A stretch of 64,000 nt of DNA from Xestospongia muta (GCA_963693285.1 OY848921.1:2433646-2497645); one strand, 5' to 3'; counted from the first letter of the stretch, positions 48,101 to 59,240 are shown. Numbers and translations are program-made. Notes: generated from the sequence alone by a model not told the origin.

Positions 48101-51100
48101 TTTGACCAAAGAGTTGAAATGAAATGGTTTTTCTTTTAATTGTTACCACTGAGCATTGAATACTATTTATTTATATAGCACATTCATAATTTTGTGAAAT
48201 GTAGCATTATATTCATTTAAAATTGATTGAAGTCATAGTATACAAAGCAAATTTGATTTACAGTATAGTATTAGTATATTAAAAATGAATAAGAAAGAAA
48301 GCTACGTCTAATTCAACCTTATGACATTTAATATTAATGCTGACATATTTTAATAACCCTAGTTTTAAATGAAATGGCTTGCATAATATTGCTATATTTT
48401 ATAGTAGTACTCATAATTTTGGCAAATTCCTCAGATGATGGACATACAAGCATGTCTTTTACAAGAGACATGAGCTTCAGATATGAAGCTGTCATATTAG
48501 AGAACTTCTATTTAGTATGATTACTTAAGAGATTGCCTCAGCTTTATAGCTTGTGCCAATTTTTTAGAAGTAACAATGTCCTAACAATTCTTTAGAATAT
48601 TAATTATTCAAATAAGAATATTGCCATTTACCTCTAAAAATTCACCATTGGAATAATGTAATTGATAAATTTTAGAATATCTGAAGCAATTGCTTTTTGA
48701 TGTAACAACTTTTACATTTGCATTGTGGTATGGATATAAAATACCATAGTCTCTACTGTAATAGTAGACATGATTTTCATTATAAACATTACCTTTTGAA
48801 ATGTGTTATAGTTATTTGCCAATAAGTACCAAGACAAAATAGAAAACTATACTGTTTATATGCATGGTTGTCTGTCTTAATTTCAAAGTTTTGTTAATAA
48901 GTTATTTCACAATATAGGTAGGCAACTTGATGCTAACAATGCTTTCCTATTACTTCACGAGTGTGGATTTCAGGAGTCAAAGTGGGAAATATTAGCTCAA
49001 TTTTTACGTATCCCTGGTGAAGAGAGAACGAAATTAAAAGAATCAGTACAAGCTAATGATCAGTGTACTCTTGTCTTAGAGAACTCCTTGGCTTATTGGA
49101 TAACTCAGACTAGTAATCCAACATGGGATGAGTTGGCAAAAGCAGTTGAAAAGTGTGGAGAGAAGGAGGCTGCTGTTAAAATGAGAAAGGAATTGAACAT
49201 AACTGGTGACAGTGAAGGTACAGTAATTGAAACATTTTTAGTTTTCCCATTTTAATAACTGCTGTAAGAATCATTAAAATTTCCAAATGTTAAAAATTAA
49301 TTTTAATTACATACATGAAATATTGAGCATTATTCCAAATATTCTAAAAATAGTGCAGGCTAAATTTGAATGCTTTAAAAATGCTAAGTTTAGTTAAATC
49401 TATGGTATTTGATTTTCATCCATATAATTCATAGGAAAAGAGGCAGCAGCTGACAATAACAAGCCAGGTGATAATGAGGCAGTAGTTGGTAAGAGATTAT
49501 CTTATTGACAATGTATAATTACTCAAGCCAAAAGTTGGGCAAGCTTTGTTGTACCTACCTATGTTTGAAAAAACCCACTTGTATTTATTCCTAGATCTAT
49601 CCCTGCGTAACACAAACACTTTAAATAAGAAGAAAACATAGATGCGTACAACTAAATATATATATATTTCAACCATGCTTATAGCAAATTAACTAATGAA
49701 AATCTCTTGATTTCAGGTCTAAATGTCATAACAATCTTGACAAGTATCCTGGGAGGTTTTACAATTATTCCCAAAACTTATAAACCTCCTAGGATCCCAT
49801 ACATACCTCATAGGAAGTTAGGAGCATTTATTATCCTCACACATGTGTTGCATGATAGAAGTTAATTATATATCTCAGTATGTTTTCTACTGACTTATTA
49901 AACCTTACACCTTTGGTGCTTGGTTTGAAAAAATTTAGTAGAAACCTTTATCTCAATGTATAACCCATATGTCAATTCATTTAATTATAAATGTTTTAAT
50001 TATTTTTGGTGTATTTAAGTATTCGATATTGTTTTTTTAACATTACAGACAATCAAAAAGTTCATGAATCTTTAAAGAAAGATAGCTCCAAGAAAAGAAA
50101 ACTTCAAGAAGAAAGTTTGAAACAATTGGGTAAGTATGTAATGAATAAATGTATATATTCCATTTATATTTTTATAGAAGTATCTAAAGAAGAGAGCTCT
50201 AAGAAAAGAAAGTTCCAAGAAGAAAGTTTACAACTATTAGGTATTTAGTATTTAATGAATAAAGATATCCATCTATATAATTATAGAAGCATTGAAAGAA
50301 GAGAGCTCCAAAAAAAGAGAGTTCCAAGAAGAAAGTTTACAACTATTAGGTAATTAGTATTTAATGAATAAATATGTTTATCTATCTAATTATAGAAGTA
50401 TCTAAGAAAAGAAAGCACCAAGAAATGTCCAATTTTATAGGTAAGTATTATTATATGTAATAATATGATGTATTATAGACATTTTATCTTTTTGCATATT
50501 ATGCTGTATGATTTAGAGGAAGCTAGTTGGGTTTAATGGAACTTCCTTTACAAACACAATTAGCTAATAGGAATGATTTCAGCCATACTAACCTATAGAA
50601 TGATTGTTATAGCCTTATTAATTCTATGACATAGATGGAATATAACATTTTAGAATCCTCAGAGAGAGCACATTCACTATACAGCAAATCTAAATGATAG
50701 TTTCATTAGAACGCTTGTCAAAATGCTCTTGGCCTTTATGAAAAACCTTTATTCAAGATGTTTTATTTTACTTTTTCAGATATAGTCTAGCTTTGCTTCT
50801 GTTATTCTTTGCTTTACCATTACAAGAGTGGCATTAACTTTGCCTCAGTGTTTCAAGTATTGGCTTTGCACATAATCCAAAAAGCCATAATTCCCTTCCC
50901 ACTCTAATGCCTGTTGTAAAGCCATATTTATAGTGGAGGCCTGTTGGGTTCAATGGAATAAAATTTGCCAATAGGAACCACACTATCCTATAAATTAAAT
51001 AAGACTATTGAAGCCTTATTACTAGATGGAAATAGCAAGTTTCAAAGTCTTTAGAAGTGACATTGGGACTCTTGTGCTCATAGAAAACTTTTAGTTGGGA

Positions 51101-52490
51101 CTTTTTTAGTTCTTCAGATATCGTCTTGTTTCTCTTTCGCTACTTTCCCTCTTAGTCATTTTGTTAATCATAAGAGTATGTGTTAGCCTCATGGTTCGAC
51201 TATTGGCTTTGCACATATGTTGATACTATATATTTGAACCAAAGTTTCAGTAAAAGTTGTTTATAAAATTGTCATTTGCACTAAAATCTAAATCCTATAT
51301 CCTGCACACTAAACTCCTGAGCATACAATTCACAGTCAGTAATCTTCCCTTGACAAAAACTTGAAGATAAAATTAAAACAAAAAGTTCAAATACAGGGAT
51401 CTATTTAATGTAATGACATTCTTTTGGATCCACCATTTTGTTCTATGTGTGTGTGATATACTCTAAGGTAAACTGTATAGTGAGTGACACTGCAAGCTAA
51501 CCTTAATAATACCATTAACAATGAAAGTATTAAACACTTGGCACTTCAGTAGCTGAATTACACTGAGCGATGTTAGTATGCAATTACCATGCTGCACTAC
51601 ATGAGAGCTTACTAATTAATTTGCAATAAAATAGGGAACAGAATTATATGTATATATTTAATCATAAATATTTTTAGCACAAATGATGATGCCAAATGTC
51701 ATGGCATGTGCTAGTTTAACCATAATGTGTATGTCATTGACCATTGACAACTACACAACTCTATAATCATCGCATATTGTGGATCCTAATATTGTTGTCA
51801 TAAGATATCCTGTTTCATTTTTAACAGCATCCCAACATTTCTTCTTAATGAGATCTGTTGACTTTGTCACTGTAATTTGTAATTTTAACATAATTATAAA
51901 AACTGAGGCTGTTCCTTATAGACAAATTCGAGCAATCAAAGGAAGGAGTAGTGTCTGGCTTATGAGAGTATGTTGGACTTACTTACCAAAGCAAAAGCAA
52001 ATTAATTGATCATGAGTGATAATATAATTTTTGGCAAGCACTTTACAAGCTCTCCAATCATAATTGTTAGAGTCCTACTCTATGCCTAGACAATTTAAAC
52101 AGAGAAGGGAACATGTATTAGTAGAAATGAGTGTAATGGTAAAGGTAAAATAACACATTAATATTTTTTACTTTTGTACATCTTATTTTTTTAATAGATG
52201 GAGAACTCAATGTTGATACTGCCTTTGATCTATTGGTGAATCATTGTAAATTTGAATCATCCCTTTATTGGGAATTATTGGCACAGTCCTTGCATGTCCC
52301 TCATGGTGAGAGAAAGAAAATAAAGCAAAGCAGAAATGATCAGTATAACTTAGCATTAGAAGACTGTCTTGATTATTGGATAGAAAATCATACCAGCCAG
52401 CCAACATGGGAAGAGTTAGTGGATGCTATGGAGAAGTGTAAAGAGGATATTGCTTTTAAAATGAGGAAAGCACTCCAATTAAAACAATAA
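32634..52490 (+). CDS. Gene B: C2-death-Roc-COR-multi-death protein (complete)
   Basis: Exons I place: 32634-32727, 32792-32847, 32904-32986, 33723-33822, 36123-36195, 36577-36878, 37033-37093, 39515-39574, 40737-40814, 40974-41033, 43349-45691, 45745-46053, 46933-47004, 47065-47373, 47710-47760, 47811-47855, 48918-49217, 49435-49488, (49717-49755 uncertain), 50049-50129, 50178-50240, 50287-50349, 50396-50440, 52198-52490. They keep one frame of about 1,660-1,680 codons. Order: ferlin-like C2, death domain, linkers, Roc-COR with intact P-loop, two death domains, death-like domain, a run of basic micro-exons, death-like domain, stop. From the first death domain on it parallels gene A. C2 suggests membrane or lipid contact, Roc a GTP switch, and death folds partner recruitment; all three are family-based inferences. 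Confidence 0.8.
33028..33150. repeat. TA-rich microsatellite in gene B intron
   Basis: Nearly uninterrupted TA dinucleotides with a few GTA/CGTA interruptions, inside the intron between C2 exons 3 and 4. Confidence 0.9.
33823..36122 (+). other. Gene B 2.3-kb intron
   Basis: Between C2 exons 4 and 5. AT-rich, with no exon, repeat array or hairpin that I can support. Confidence 0.5.
36577..36878 (+). CDS. Gene B exon: death domain 1
   Basis: 302 nt; starts in phase 1 (acceptor TTTCAG) and ends in phase 0 (TAT|GTAAGT). Motifs are [39 protein letters not shown] and [12 protein letters not shown]. It is homologous to gene A 2958-3332, including the KPE tail, so the paralogy begins here; what lies upstream differs (C2 here, Roc-COR in gene A). 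The following exon 37033-37093 ([12 protein letters not shown]) restores phase 1. Confidence 0.75.
37033..37093 (+). CDS. Gene B linker exon
   Basis: 61 nt, phase 0 to phase 1, acceptor ATTTTAG, donor G|GTAAGA. Short Ser/Pro-rich linker ([10 protein letters not shown]). Confidence 0.55.
37083..37475. repeat. Tandem duplication of exon end plus intron start
   Basis: CTATACAGCTAGGTAAG followed by GCAAAAAGAG and TTTGTCTGTGGTCCATTC occurs at 37,083-37,229 and again at 37,346-37,475. The second copy carries a duplicate 5' splice site without its exon. Confidence 0.75.
37476..39514 (+). other. Gene B intron with satellite-related fragment
   Basis: Mostly featureless. At about 38,090-38,460 it carries TATAACAACCAATGAT ... 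GATGATGGGTGTGA, a diverged piece of the 2.2-kb unit (compare 20,215-20,285). Confidence 0.6.
39515..41033 (+). CDS. Gene B linker exons (39515-39574, 40737-40814, 40974-41033)
   Basis: Three phase-1 exons of 60, 78 and 60 nt. The first and third are duplicates ([10 protein letters not shown] with different flanks) and match gene A's 4064-4123. The middle one ([19 protein letters not shown]) has no partner. All are acidic, Ser/Thr/Asn-rich spacers between the death domain and the GTPase. Confidence 0.6.
39900..40010. repeat. Second small satellite-unit fragment in gene B intron
   Basis: GTAACAGCCAATGA ... GATGGGTATGACTGATCGTGCTTGAA resembles the CAACCAATGATCATT ... GATGGGTGTGAGTGATTGTGCTAGAA stretch of the array units. 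Confidence 0.5.
40436..40449 (+). pseudogene. Decayed QED-type linker exon in gene B
   Basis: Acceptor CATTTCTTTGTAG is preceded by the same intron text as gene A's 4794 and 5116 exons (GCATTAAGGAAATGGGTG, TTTATGAATA). The exon start ACTATCAAGAA then runs into TAA, and the rest is lost. Confidence 0.6.
41034..43348 (+). other. Gene B intron before the Roc-COR exon
   Basis: 2.3 kb. Contains the long hairpin at 41,621-41,746. Its last ~800 bp are homologous to gene A's intron before 6630. The remainder is featureless. Confidence 0.6.
41621..41746. mobile_element. 126-bp near-perfect hairpin
   Basis: Two 62-bp arms (41,621-41,682 and 41,685-41,746) are reverse complements around a 2-base centre, with one mismatch (41,641 T against 41,726 G). 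Outer ends are TATATTGGCCATTCCACAAC and its complement; the centre is GCTCTA-AA-TAGAGC. It could be a tiny foldback transposon or, if transcribed with the gene B intron, a long double-stranded RNA hairpin. I see no other copy in the window. Confidence 0.9.
43349..45691 (+). CDS. Gene B exon: Roc-COR GTPase module
   Basis: 2,343-nt exon (781 codons), phase 1 to 1, acceptor TTTTAATAG, donor G|GTATGA. Residues from the split first codon: P-loop GPARVGKT at 26-33, G3 DSGGQ at 254-258, G4-like THRD at 353-356, and COR from PLSWYAYE. It has the same architecture as gene A's 6630-8924 with long identical stretches in P-loop, G3 and COR. The acidic insert between P-loop and G3 differs in both length and sequence (about 220 residues here, 200 there). 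The C-terminal part carries [13 protein letters not shown] and ends SLKSNPG as in gene A. Confidence 0.87.
45745..46053 (+). CDS. Gene B exon: death domain 2
   Basis: 309 nt, phase 1 to 1, separated from the COR exon by a 53-bp intron. It encodes [27 protein letters not shown] and [16 protein letters not shown] and ends in a basic tail ([10 protein letters not shown]), as in gene A 8991-9302. Confidence 0.8.
46054..46932 (+). other. Gene B intron
   Basis: About 880 bp between death domain 2 and its linker exon. No feature seen; the short open frames in it lack family resemblance. Confidence 0.5.
46933..47004 (+). CDS. Gene B linker exon
   Basis: 72 nt, phase 1, acceptor TATTTACAG, donor TTAT|GTAAGT. 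Acidic ([12 protein letters not shown]). Counterpart of gene A 9492-9569. Confidence 0.6.
47065..47373 (+). CDS. Gene B exon: death domain 3
   Basis: 309 nt, phase 1 to 1. Motifs are [36 protein letters not shown] and [14 protein letters not shown], almost the same as gene A 9631-9939. This is the most conserved exon pair of the two loci by eye. Confidence 0.8.
47454..48360. repeat. Intronic duplication, about 720 bp apart
   Basis: The stretch containing GTTGATTGAAGTCATAGTA and CTAATTCAACC (47,454-47,645) recurs at about 48,180-48,360 (GATTGAAGTCATAGTATAC, CTAATTCAACCTTATGACAT). The duplication spans linker exons 47710-47760 and 47811-47855. Confidence 0.7.
47710..47855 (+). CDS. Gene B: two short linker exons (47710-47760, 47811-47855)
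   Basis: 51 and 45 nt, both phase 1, separated by a 50-bp intron, close to the minimum for animal splicing. They encode acidic spacers ([20 protein letters not shown]). Confidence 0.6.
48361..48917 (+). other. Gene B intron
   Basis: Remainder of the intron before death-like domain 4. No feature seen. Confidence 0.5.
48918..49217 (+). CDS. Gene B exon: death-like domain 4
   Basis: 300 nt, phase 1 to 1, acceptor CAATATAG, donor G|GTACAG. It encodes [37 protein letters not shown] and AVKMRKEL, matching gene A 10250-10552. Confidence 0.75.
49435..49488 (+). CDS. Gene B linker exon
   Basis: 54 nt, phase 1, acceptor ATTCATAG, donor [20 protein letters not shown] matches gene A 10603-10653. A further in-phase stretch at 49717-49755 ([10 protein letters not shown], acceptor TTTCAG, weak donor GTTTTA) might be an exon, but I do not rely on it. 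Confidence 0.6.
50049..50440 (+). CDS. Gene B: run of four duplicated basic micro-exons (NLS-like)
   Basis: Exons 50049-50129 (81 nt), 50178-50240 (63), 50287-50349 (63) and 50396-50440 (45), separated by introns of only 46-48 bp, all phase 1. They encode variants of one motif: [46 protein letters not shown]. The KKRK core resembles a monopartite nuclear-localisation signal; the third copy has lost it (KKRE). Gene A has no counterpart. Because every exon is a multiple of three, splicing can add or drop copies freely. Confidence 0.65.
50441..52197 (+). other. Gene B intron with internal duplication
   Basis: 1.76 kb. A diverged tandem duplication (GTTGGGTTTAATGGAA ... TATTGGCTTTGCACATA at about 50,527-50,874 and 50,942-51,221) fills much of it. 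Text near 51,960-52,010 (GTTGGACTTACTTACC, CAAATTAATTGA) matches gene A's last intron near 11,325-11,350. Confidence 0.6.
52198..52490 (+). CDS. Gene B terminal coding exon: death-like domain 5
   Basis: Acceptor TTTTTAATAG, phase 1; stop TAA at 52488-52490. [36 protein letters not shown] and [11 protein letters not shown] match gene A 11425-11714. After the stop comes ATTGATGAG|GTAATG, a possible old donor. Where gene A reads CAATTATAAAG|GT, gene B reads CAATTAAAACAATAA, so different small changes place the stop in each gene. Confidence 0.8.
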
Positions 52491-52539
52491 TTGATGAGGT
52501 AATGTTTACATCAGTATAGTTGTATAATAATATTCATGT

Positions 52540-53040
52540 GTCCATTACTCTAGGCAATCATACATTTACAATAGTTATGTTTAAAAATGATACAAACATT
52601 ATCAGCCAAACTTGAATGCAGAGATCACATATTGAATTTTCAGCACTAGTGGTCAAATCAACTGTTACAACGTAATCATTAATCTGTCCTTGTGTATAAA
52701 TTTCTACTATATCAGATACATGGAATGTGTTTAGACTAATAACTGCTGAAAAAGCTGTAACACATATATAGCCTAAAAGCATCAGTAACACATTTGCCTT
52801 ATACCACAACTACTTATCTAGCAATTAACAATAATCTATCTTTTAACTAAGACAATTAGTACAATGAGATATGTTACTAAATTAAACATAATATGTACCT
52901 AACAGTAGTTATTATGTTAAATGAAAAGATCATGCTTACTGATGTAAGCTTTGATTTCATATCATTTCTCACATATGTGTCCATTACTCTAGGCAATCAT
53001 ATCTTGATCACTGTCATCATTGGCTGTTTGCTACTATAGT
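52540..53040 (+). other. Two relics of the transmembrane exon after gene B stop
   Basis: The acceptor context GTGTCCATTACTCTAG|GCAATCATA occurs twice (about 52,537 and 52,977). The second opens NHILITVIIGCLLL and stops at 53037-53039: it is gene A's anchor exon lacking 45 nt, too short to span a membrane reliably. The first opens NHTFTIVMF and degrades. Confidence 0.6.
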
Positions 53041-53524
53041 AAATTAATTGATAATTTTTTTATATAAATTATTATTCTCACACACACACATATATATACT
53101 GGTTCCTTTATCCCATATCTTTTTTGAATTAAAATTGTTATTTTTCGTTCATTACAAACATTATTAGAGTGTATTGTGTTGTTGTAGGTTGCTTGCTACT
53201 TCACTAAAATTGAATAATTTATTGTTTTATTTTTTTCTTTGTTTTTATGCTACATTTTCCCATGCCCTTTTGAATTATTAATTTTTAGTTTTTACAAACA
53301 CCTAAATGTATATTCATATCACTAGTGATTAGTATCTCATTTCACAATAATGCTAAGTTTCCATATTTTACAAAACTATGATTTTGTTATTACTTTTATT
53401 AATGTTATTAATATTACACAAAAACATTGTCACAAAAATCATTGTTATTTTGGTACATAAATATATCGTCTGTTTAATTTTATTTATTATTTAGAAGAAG
53501 AGTCGAGTATAAAACAAGCTCAAA
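53041..53524. other. 3' flank of gene B / upstream of PRPF8 pseudogene
   Basis: Duplicate of gene A's 3' flank (see 12,052-12,297) up to about 53,450. The match ends just before the PRPF8 copy begins. Confidence 0.6.
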
Positions 53525-53933
53525 ATGTCTACTACTTTGCATCCTCTGTTGCAAAGACAACCACACCCCTTTCCATATCATCAACGTCTATCAGAGGAGA
53601 TGTTGGAAGATAAAGGTATAATATCACGTGATACTGGCCAGTAATTCTACAAGAAGTACGATATATTGTGTACTTTCTGATTCACACTGGCCAATAGAAA
53701 CTCAATATTACAAGTTATAGCTCACATTGGTAGTTTATTAATAGTGTGTGATATCTTGTAATAAAGTACATTTAAAGACTTATTATTAATGTTTACTTTG
53801 ACTTTCTCTTTTTCTATTTGTAGCTAAGAAATGGCAGCAGCTTCAATCAAAGAGATATTCTGAGAAGCGCAAGTTTGGATTTGTTGAGGCACAAAAGGAG
53901 GATATGCCTCCAGAACATGTCCATAAAATTATA

Positions 53934-54797
53934 GTCTCGCGTAGCCAGCCCCTCCCCCCTACGGGAAAGGAGGGTCTGGTCAACTGTAAGTATAGCTCTC
54001 GTTCAGAAAACTACCGGATATCCGGTAGTCGATAAGTGGTTTTAAGAGGGAGGAGGGCAAACAGCCACTGATAAATAACAGAGACATCTCTTATCTGTTC
54101 CCACGGCATTGGCATGTTCACCAAATAACTTCATCATAACATGCGGCATTTATTTTAGAGGTCCAGAAAAGGTTAAATTTTAAACCACACTCACTAATTA
54201 TTGATCAACTGTAAGTAATGCTCTCGTTCAGAAAACTACCGGATATCCGGTAGTCGATAAGTGGTTTTAAGAGGGAGGAGGGCAAACACCCACTTTGAAA
54301 ATGCTGACTTAACAGAAGCACAATGCGGCGTGTAGTAACTCTCGCAACCTTTTCAGTGCATAGCTATTGGAAGAGTCACAAACACATCACTCCCCGGAGA
54401 TGAAAGCCATTATAGGTTCACCTTAATTGTAACTTCTGATCTAGTAGCAGAAGCTTGAATTGCAGCTTCTCGATTATCCATGACAGTTTCGACTTGCCAA
54501 GGTTATACTTTATTTCAACTTTATTAATGAAAGCATAGGTTATTTGTAAACTTCATGGCAAAACAAAAGAGCCTTCTGAACTCATTTACGCTGAAAACGC
54601 ACGGAAAAACTTGAAAGAACTACTACAGAGGTATCTGGCATTTGTTGAATCAGCATTTTAAAGTGGCTGTTTGCCCTCCTCCCTCTTAAAAGCACTTATC
54701 GACTACCGGATATCCGGTAGTTTTCTGAACGAGAGCTATACTTACAGTTGACCAGACCCTCCTTTCCCGTAGGGGGGAGGGGCTGGCTACGCGAGAC
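53934..54797. mobile_element. 864-bp non-autonomous TIR element inserted in PRPF8
   Basis: Perfectly placed 136-bp terminal inverted repeats (53,934-54,069 and 54,662-54,797) with one mismatch; ends GTCTCGCGTAGCCAGCCCCT and complement, flanked by TA on both sides. A third partial copy of the repeat, in direct orientation, is internal (about 54,205-54,294). Each repeat includes the 20-bp perfect palindrome ACTACCGGATATCCGGTAGT. No transposase frame exists. It is far richer in G+C at its ends than the neighbourhood. TA flanks are compatible with a Tc1/mariner-like or related mobiliser, but the family cannot be named. Confidence 0.88.
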
Positions 54798-54892
54798 TAG
54801 GGTAGCTGAACCCATCTATATTGCTCAATGGGGTAAGTAATTAATGTAGGTGTGGTTTGTTGATTTGAAGAGTGTGATTTCTACACAGAACA

Positions 54893-56291
<1,399 letters not shown>

Positions 56292-56335
56292 ATCTATTTG
56301 GACTACAATTTTAATTAAATGGCACCTTAAGACTT

Positions 56336-56750
56336 TTAGTGCATGTGACTTTATTTGTATATGGTAAAGAATTATATAACTACATAATATGGTATATAAT
56401 CATTAGTAAATGTATGTTTATTGTTACAGAGTCTTTTCATCTTTTAAGTCAAAAAGAATCTTATCATTGCTGCTACATGTATATCAGTAGTGTTGATTAC
56501 TGTTATGGTTGGTCGTTCATATTTTAGTAAAAAAGTTGGTCGTTCATGTCTACGTAAACCCAAATAAGTCGTGCATTCTATACTCATGTAAATAGTGGCT
56601 ATTTAAAAATAATAATATTGTCATATTAATATTTTTGGATTTTAGTAATTATAAAATGTAATTAACAAAATTTTCACTGCAATAATTTTTTCAACATTTC
56701 AATTAAATAAATGGTTTTAAAATAACAGGAAGTATGCACATGGTAATTAA
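56336..56750. other. Unassigned sequence
   Basis: AT-rich, between the PRPF8 relic and the tandem segment. I see no gene or element. Confidence 0.4.
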
Positions 56751-57059
56751 TAATTAAAGAGTACTATTCATCATTGTTATGTGCCAGATATACTGTCACT
56801 GATTTCATTGTCTACACTAGTAGTGCCTATGTTTGCAGCATCAATTTGAGAATTATAGATATTACCTTTAACATTCAAAATGATGTATTCAGTAGTTAAT
56901 TAAAATGATGAAAAATTTAAAAGAAAACCTCTTGTGTCATTATATAGTTGTTATATTTTAAAGGATGATGGCAAAGAATAGTCATTTAATTATCATTAAT
57001 TAATTTTAAAGGGTATCAGTGTTAAAGTGTTTTTTGTGTGTTTGCTGTATCTTAATACA

Positions 57060-57345
57060 CAATACAGCTAATTTTTCATTACAAGTTGTAGAAATAAGTA
57101 AATCTCTACTAATTCCTCATATTTGAGTAATATACTTTGTTCAATTGATTTTTGCCTCAAATGATAGCTATTACAAAGCCATTTAAAACCACATTCAAAC
57201 TTGTTGTCTAAACCACCTTCCTTATACGGAGAACTACCTGTCCTCCTCTGACTATCATAAACTGGTTGTAATAGAACACAACTGAATGATGAATAAAAAC
57301 ATGTGACAAGAAATGATTGGGATGAGGTTTCCATGAAATATCAAT
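57060..57345 (-). pseudogene. DEPDC5: DEPDC5 C-terminal exon, duplicate 2
   Basis: Minus frame with CVLLQPVYDSQRRTG, SPYKEGGLDNKFECGFKW and KYEE, the same text as the exon at 12,400-12,560. Upstream of it the frame is shifted and its acceptor side is incomplete. It is not linked to other DEPDC5 exons. Confidence 0.7.
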
Positions 57346-57489
57346 TACTAAAAAATATAGTGTTCTATTGTACTATAAGTACTCACTGATTTATGTAATG
57401 AAGAGATGGTACATGTCATCCATTAAAACTCTAGTTCGTAGTCTTATTGAATATAATACCACACAGTACATTTATGATTTAGCATTATA

Positions 57490-58580
57490 TAGCAAGTTCA
57501 TTGTTACTAGTATACATTGCACATGTACTTAAGTCAATTCTATTGTTAAACATTATGGGATTAGACATTCTAGGAACAGTCTGTTTGTTGTCATCTTTAA
57601 CCATGACACCCACCCCTAAGAGGTTATCAGATATGGTGCAAACTATATTTATTAAGTGTGAAGGATGTCATTCTGAGAAACATTTACTGTGTACTGTGAG
57701 AAGCTTAACCATTATTTTACATATATAAGGGATATTGTTGGCTTGAAGGTGAGCCAAGTCAATTGATAGATTATAGCTTGTTAGAATGACATGCTTGTAC
57801 TGGTAAGAGTTGTCATTGTAAAAAAATTGTTAACTTATTTTGGACCATTACTTTGATGTCCATTTGCTTTGTTTCAATCTATTGTCATATGCAACAATTA
57901 AAGCGATACAAATTAAATTAAAAACTACATTATTTGAACATTGAAGTATATAACAACCAATGATCATTAACTTTAACTCTGAGGACTATGATGATGGGTG
58001 TGGCTGATTGTGAACTAGAAACATATTTCTGTTTACTTATTTCAACTTTTCTATGGGTGCTCCATAGCCAGTGGGGCTAATTTTTTAAATCCTTCAGTCA
58101 GTGTTTCACTGTAATTATAGAATGATTTATCAATTATTGTTTGCTTGTAACTTTTATATTAGTTTTAGGTATTATCTGTTTTAAAAACACTAATAATAGC
58201 TTTCATGTAGATCTGTTTGTTGTCACATAACACTAAATATAAGAGGTTATCACACATGGTGCAAATTAAGTATGAAGGGTGTCATTTTCAGCGATAAAAT
58301 ATAATTATAATATTCATTGTTAACAGGTGACAATGTTTACAGACCTCACTAAGATGGAAAAATGGGATGCTACAGTACTTATATATTCATGCTTTGTGAA
58401 CAAATGTGGTAGCTAAATAATGTAGTTACCTTTTGACAATAATTTCCAATGGTTGTTACTAAAACTATTAAAGCTAAACAGTCAATCAACACGCTACAAT
58501 TCCAAACATTACAAATGCACAACAAATCATTGATTGTATATTAAGATTTTGTAATAATAGCATGGGCATTAGCAGTACTT
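57490..58580. repeat. Dispersed copy of the satellite unit
   Basis: Shares with array unit 0 ACATGTACTTAAGTCAATT, CATTATGGGATTAGACATTC and AGAGGTTATCAGATATGG, then GGATGTCCATTTGCTT, ACAACCAATGATCATT, GGGATGC and AAAGCTAAACAGTCAATCAAC. It is diverged and lacks any microsatellite. Confidence 0.85.
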
Positions 58581-58904
58581 CAATGCCGTGAATTCTCAAT
58601 TAATAATTAAAGAGCACTATTCAGCATAGATATGTGTAGCAAGATATACTGTCACTGATTTAATTGTCTACATGGACAGTACCTAATGTTTGCATAGTCA
58701 ATTTGAAAATTATAGATATTGCCTTCAACATTCAAAATGATGATGTATTCAGTAGTTAATTAAACTGATGAAAATTGAAAAGAAAGATCTTGTGTAATTC
58801 TATAGCTGTTACATTTTAAGGTTGATGGCAAAAGAATTTAATTATCGTTAATTAATTATAAATGGTGTCATTGTTAAACTGTTTGCAATATCTTATAACG
58901 CAAT

Positions 58905-59240
58905 ATAGCTCATTCCCCATTACAAGTTGTACAGAAATAACTAAACCTCTCTATTATTTCCTCATATTTGAGTAATATACATTGTTCAGTTGATTTCTGC
59001 CTCAAATAATAACTATTACAAAACCATTTAAAACCATACTCAAACTTGCTGTCTAAACCACCTTTCTTATAAGGAGAACCACCTGTCCTCCTCTGACTAT
59101 CATAAACTGGTTGTAATAGAGCACAATCTGAATGATGAATAAAAACATATGATAAGAAATGATTGAGATGAGGTTACCATGAAATATCAAACAGATCTAT
59201 ATCACTTAAAATACTTGAGGGATCAACAAGGAATCAAAAC
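58905..59240 (-). pseudogene. DEPDC5: DEPDC5 C-terminal exon, duplicate 3
   Basis: Minus frame CALLQPVYDSQRRTGG, SPYKKGGLDSKFEYGFKW, LRQKSTEQ and IIERFSYFCTTCNGE then stop. This copy is open in its second half, but the upstream part (59,150-59,240) has TGA and TAA in frame. Confidence 0.7.
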
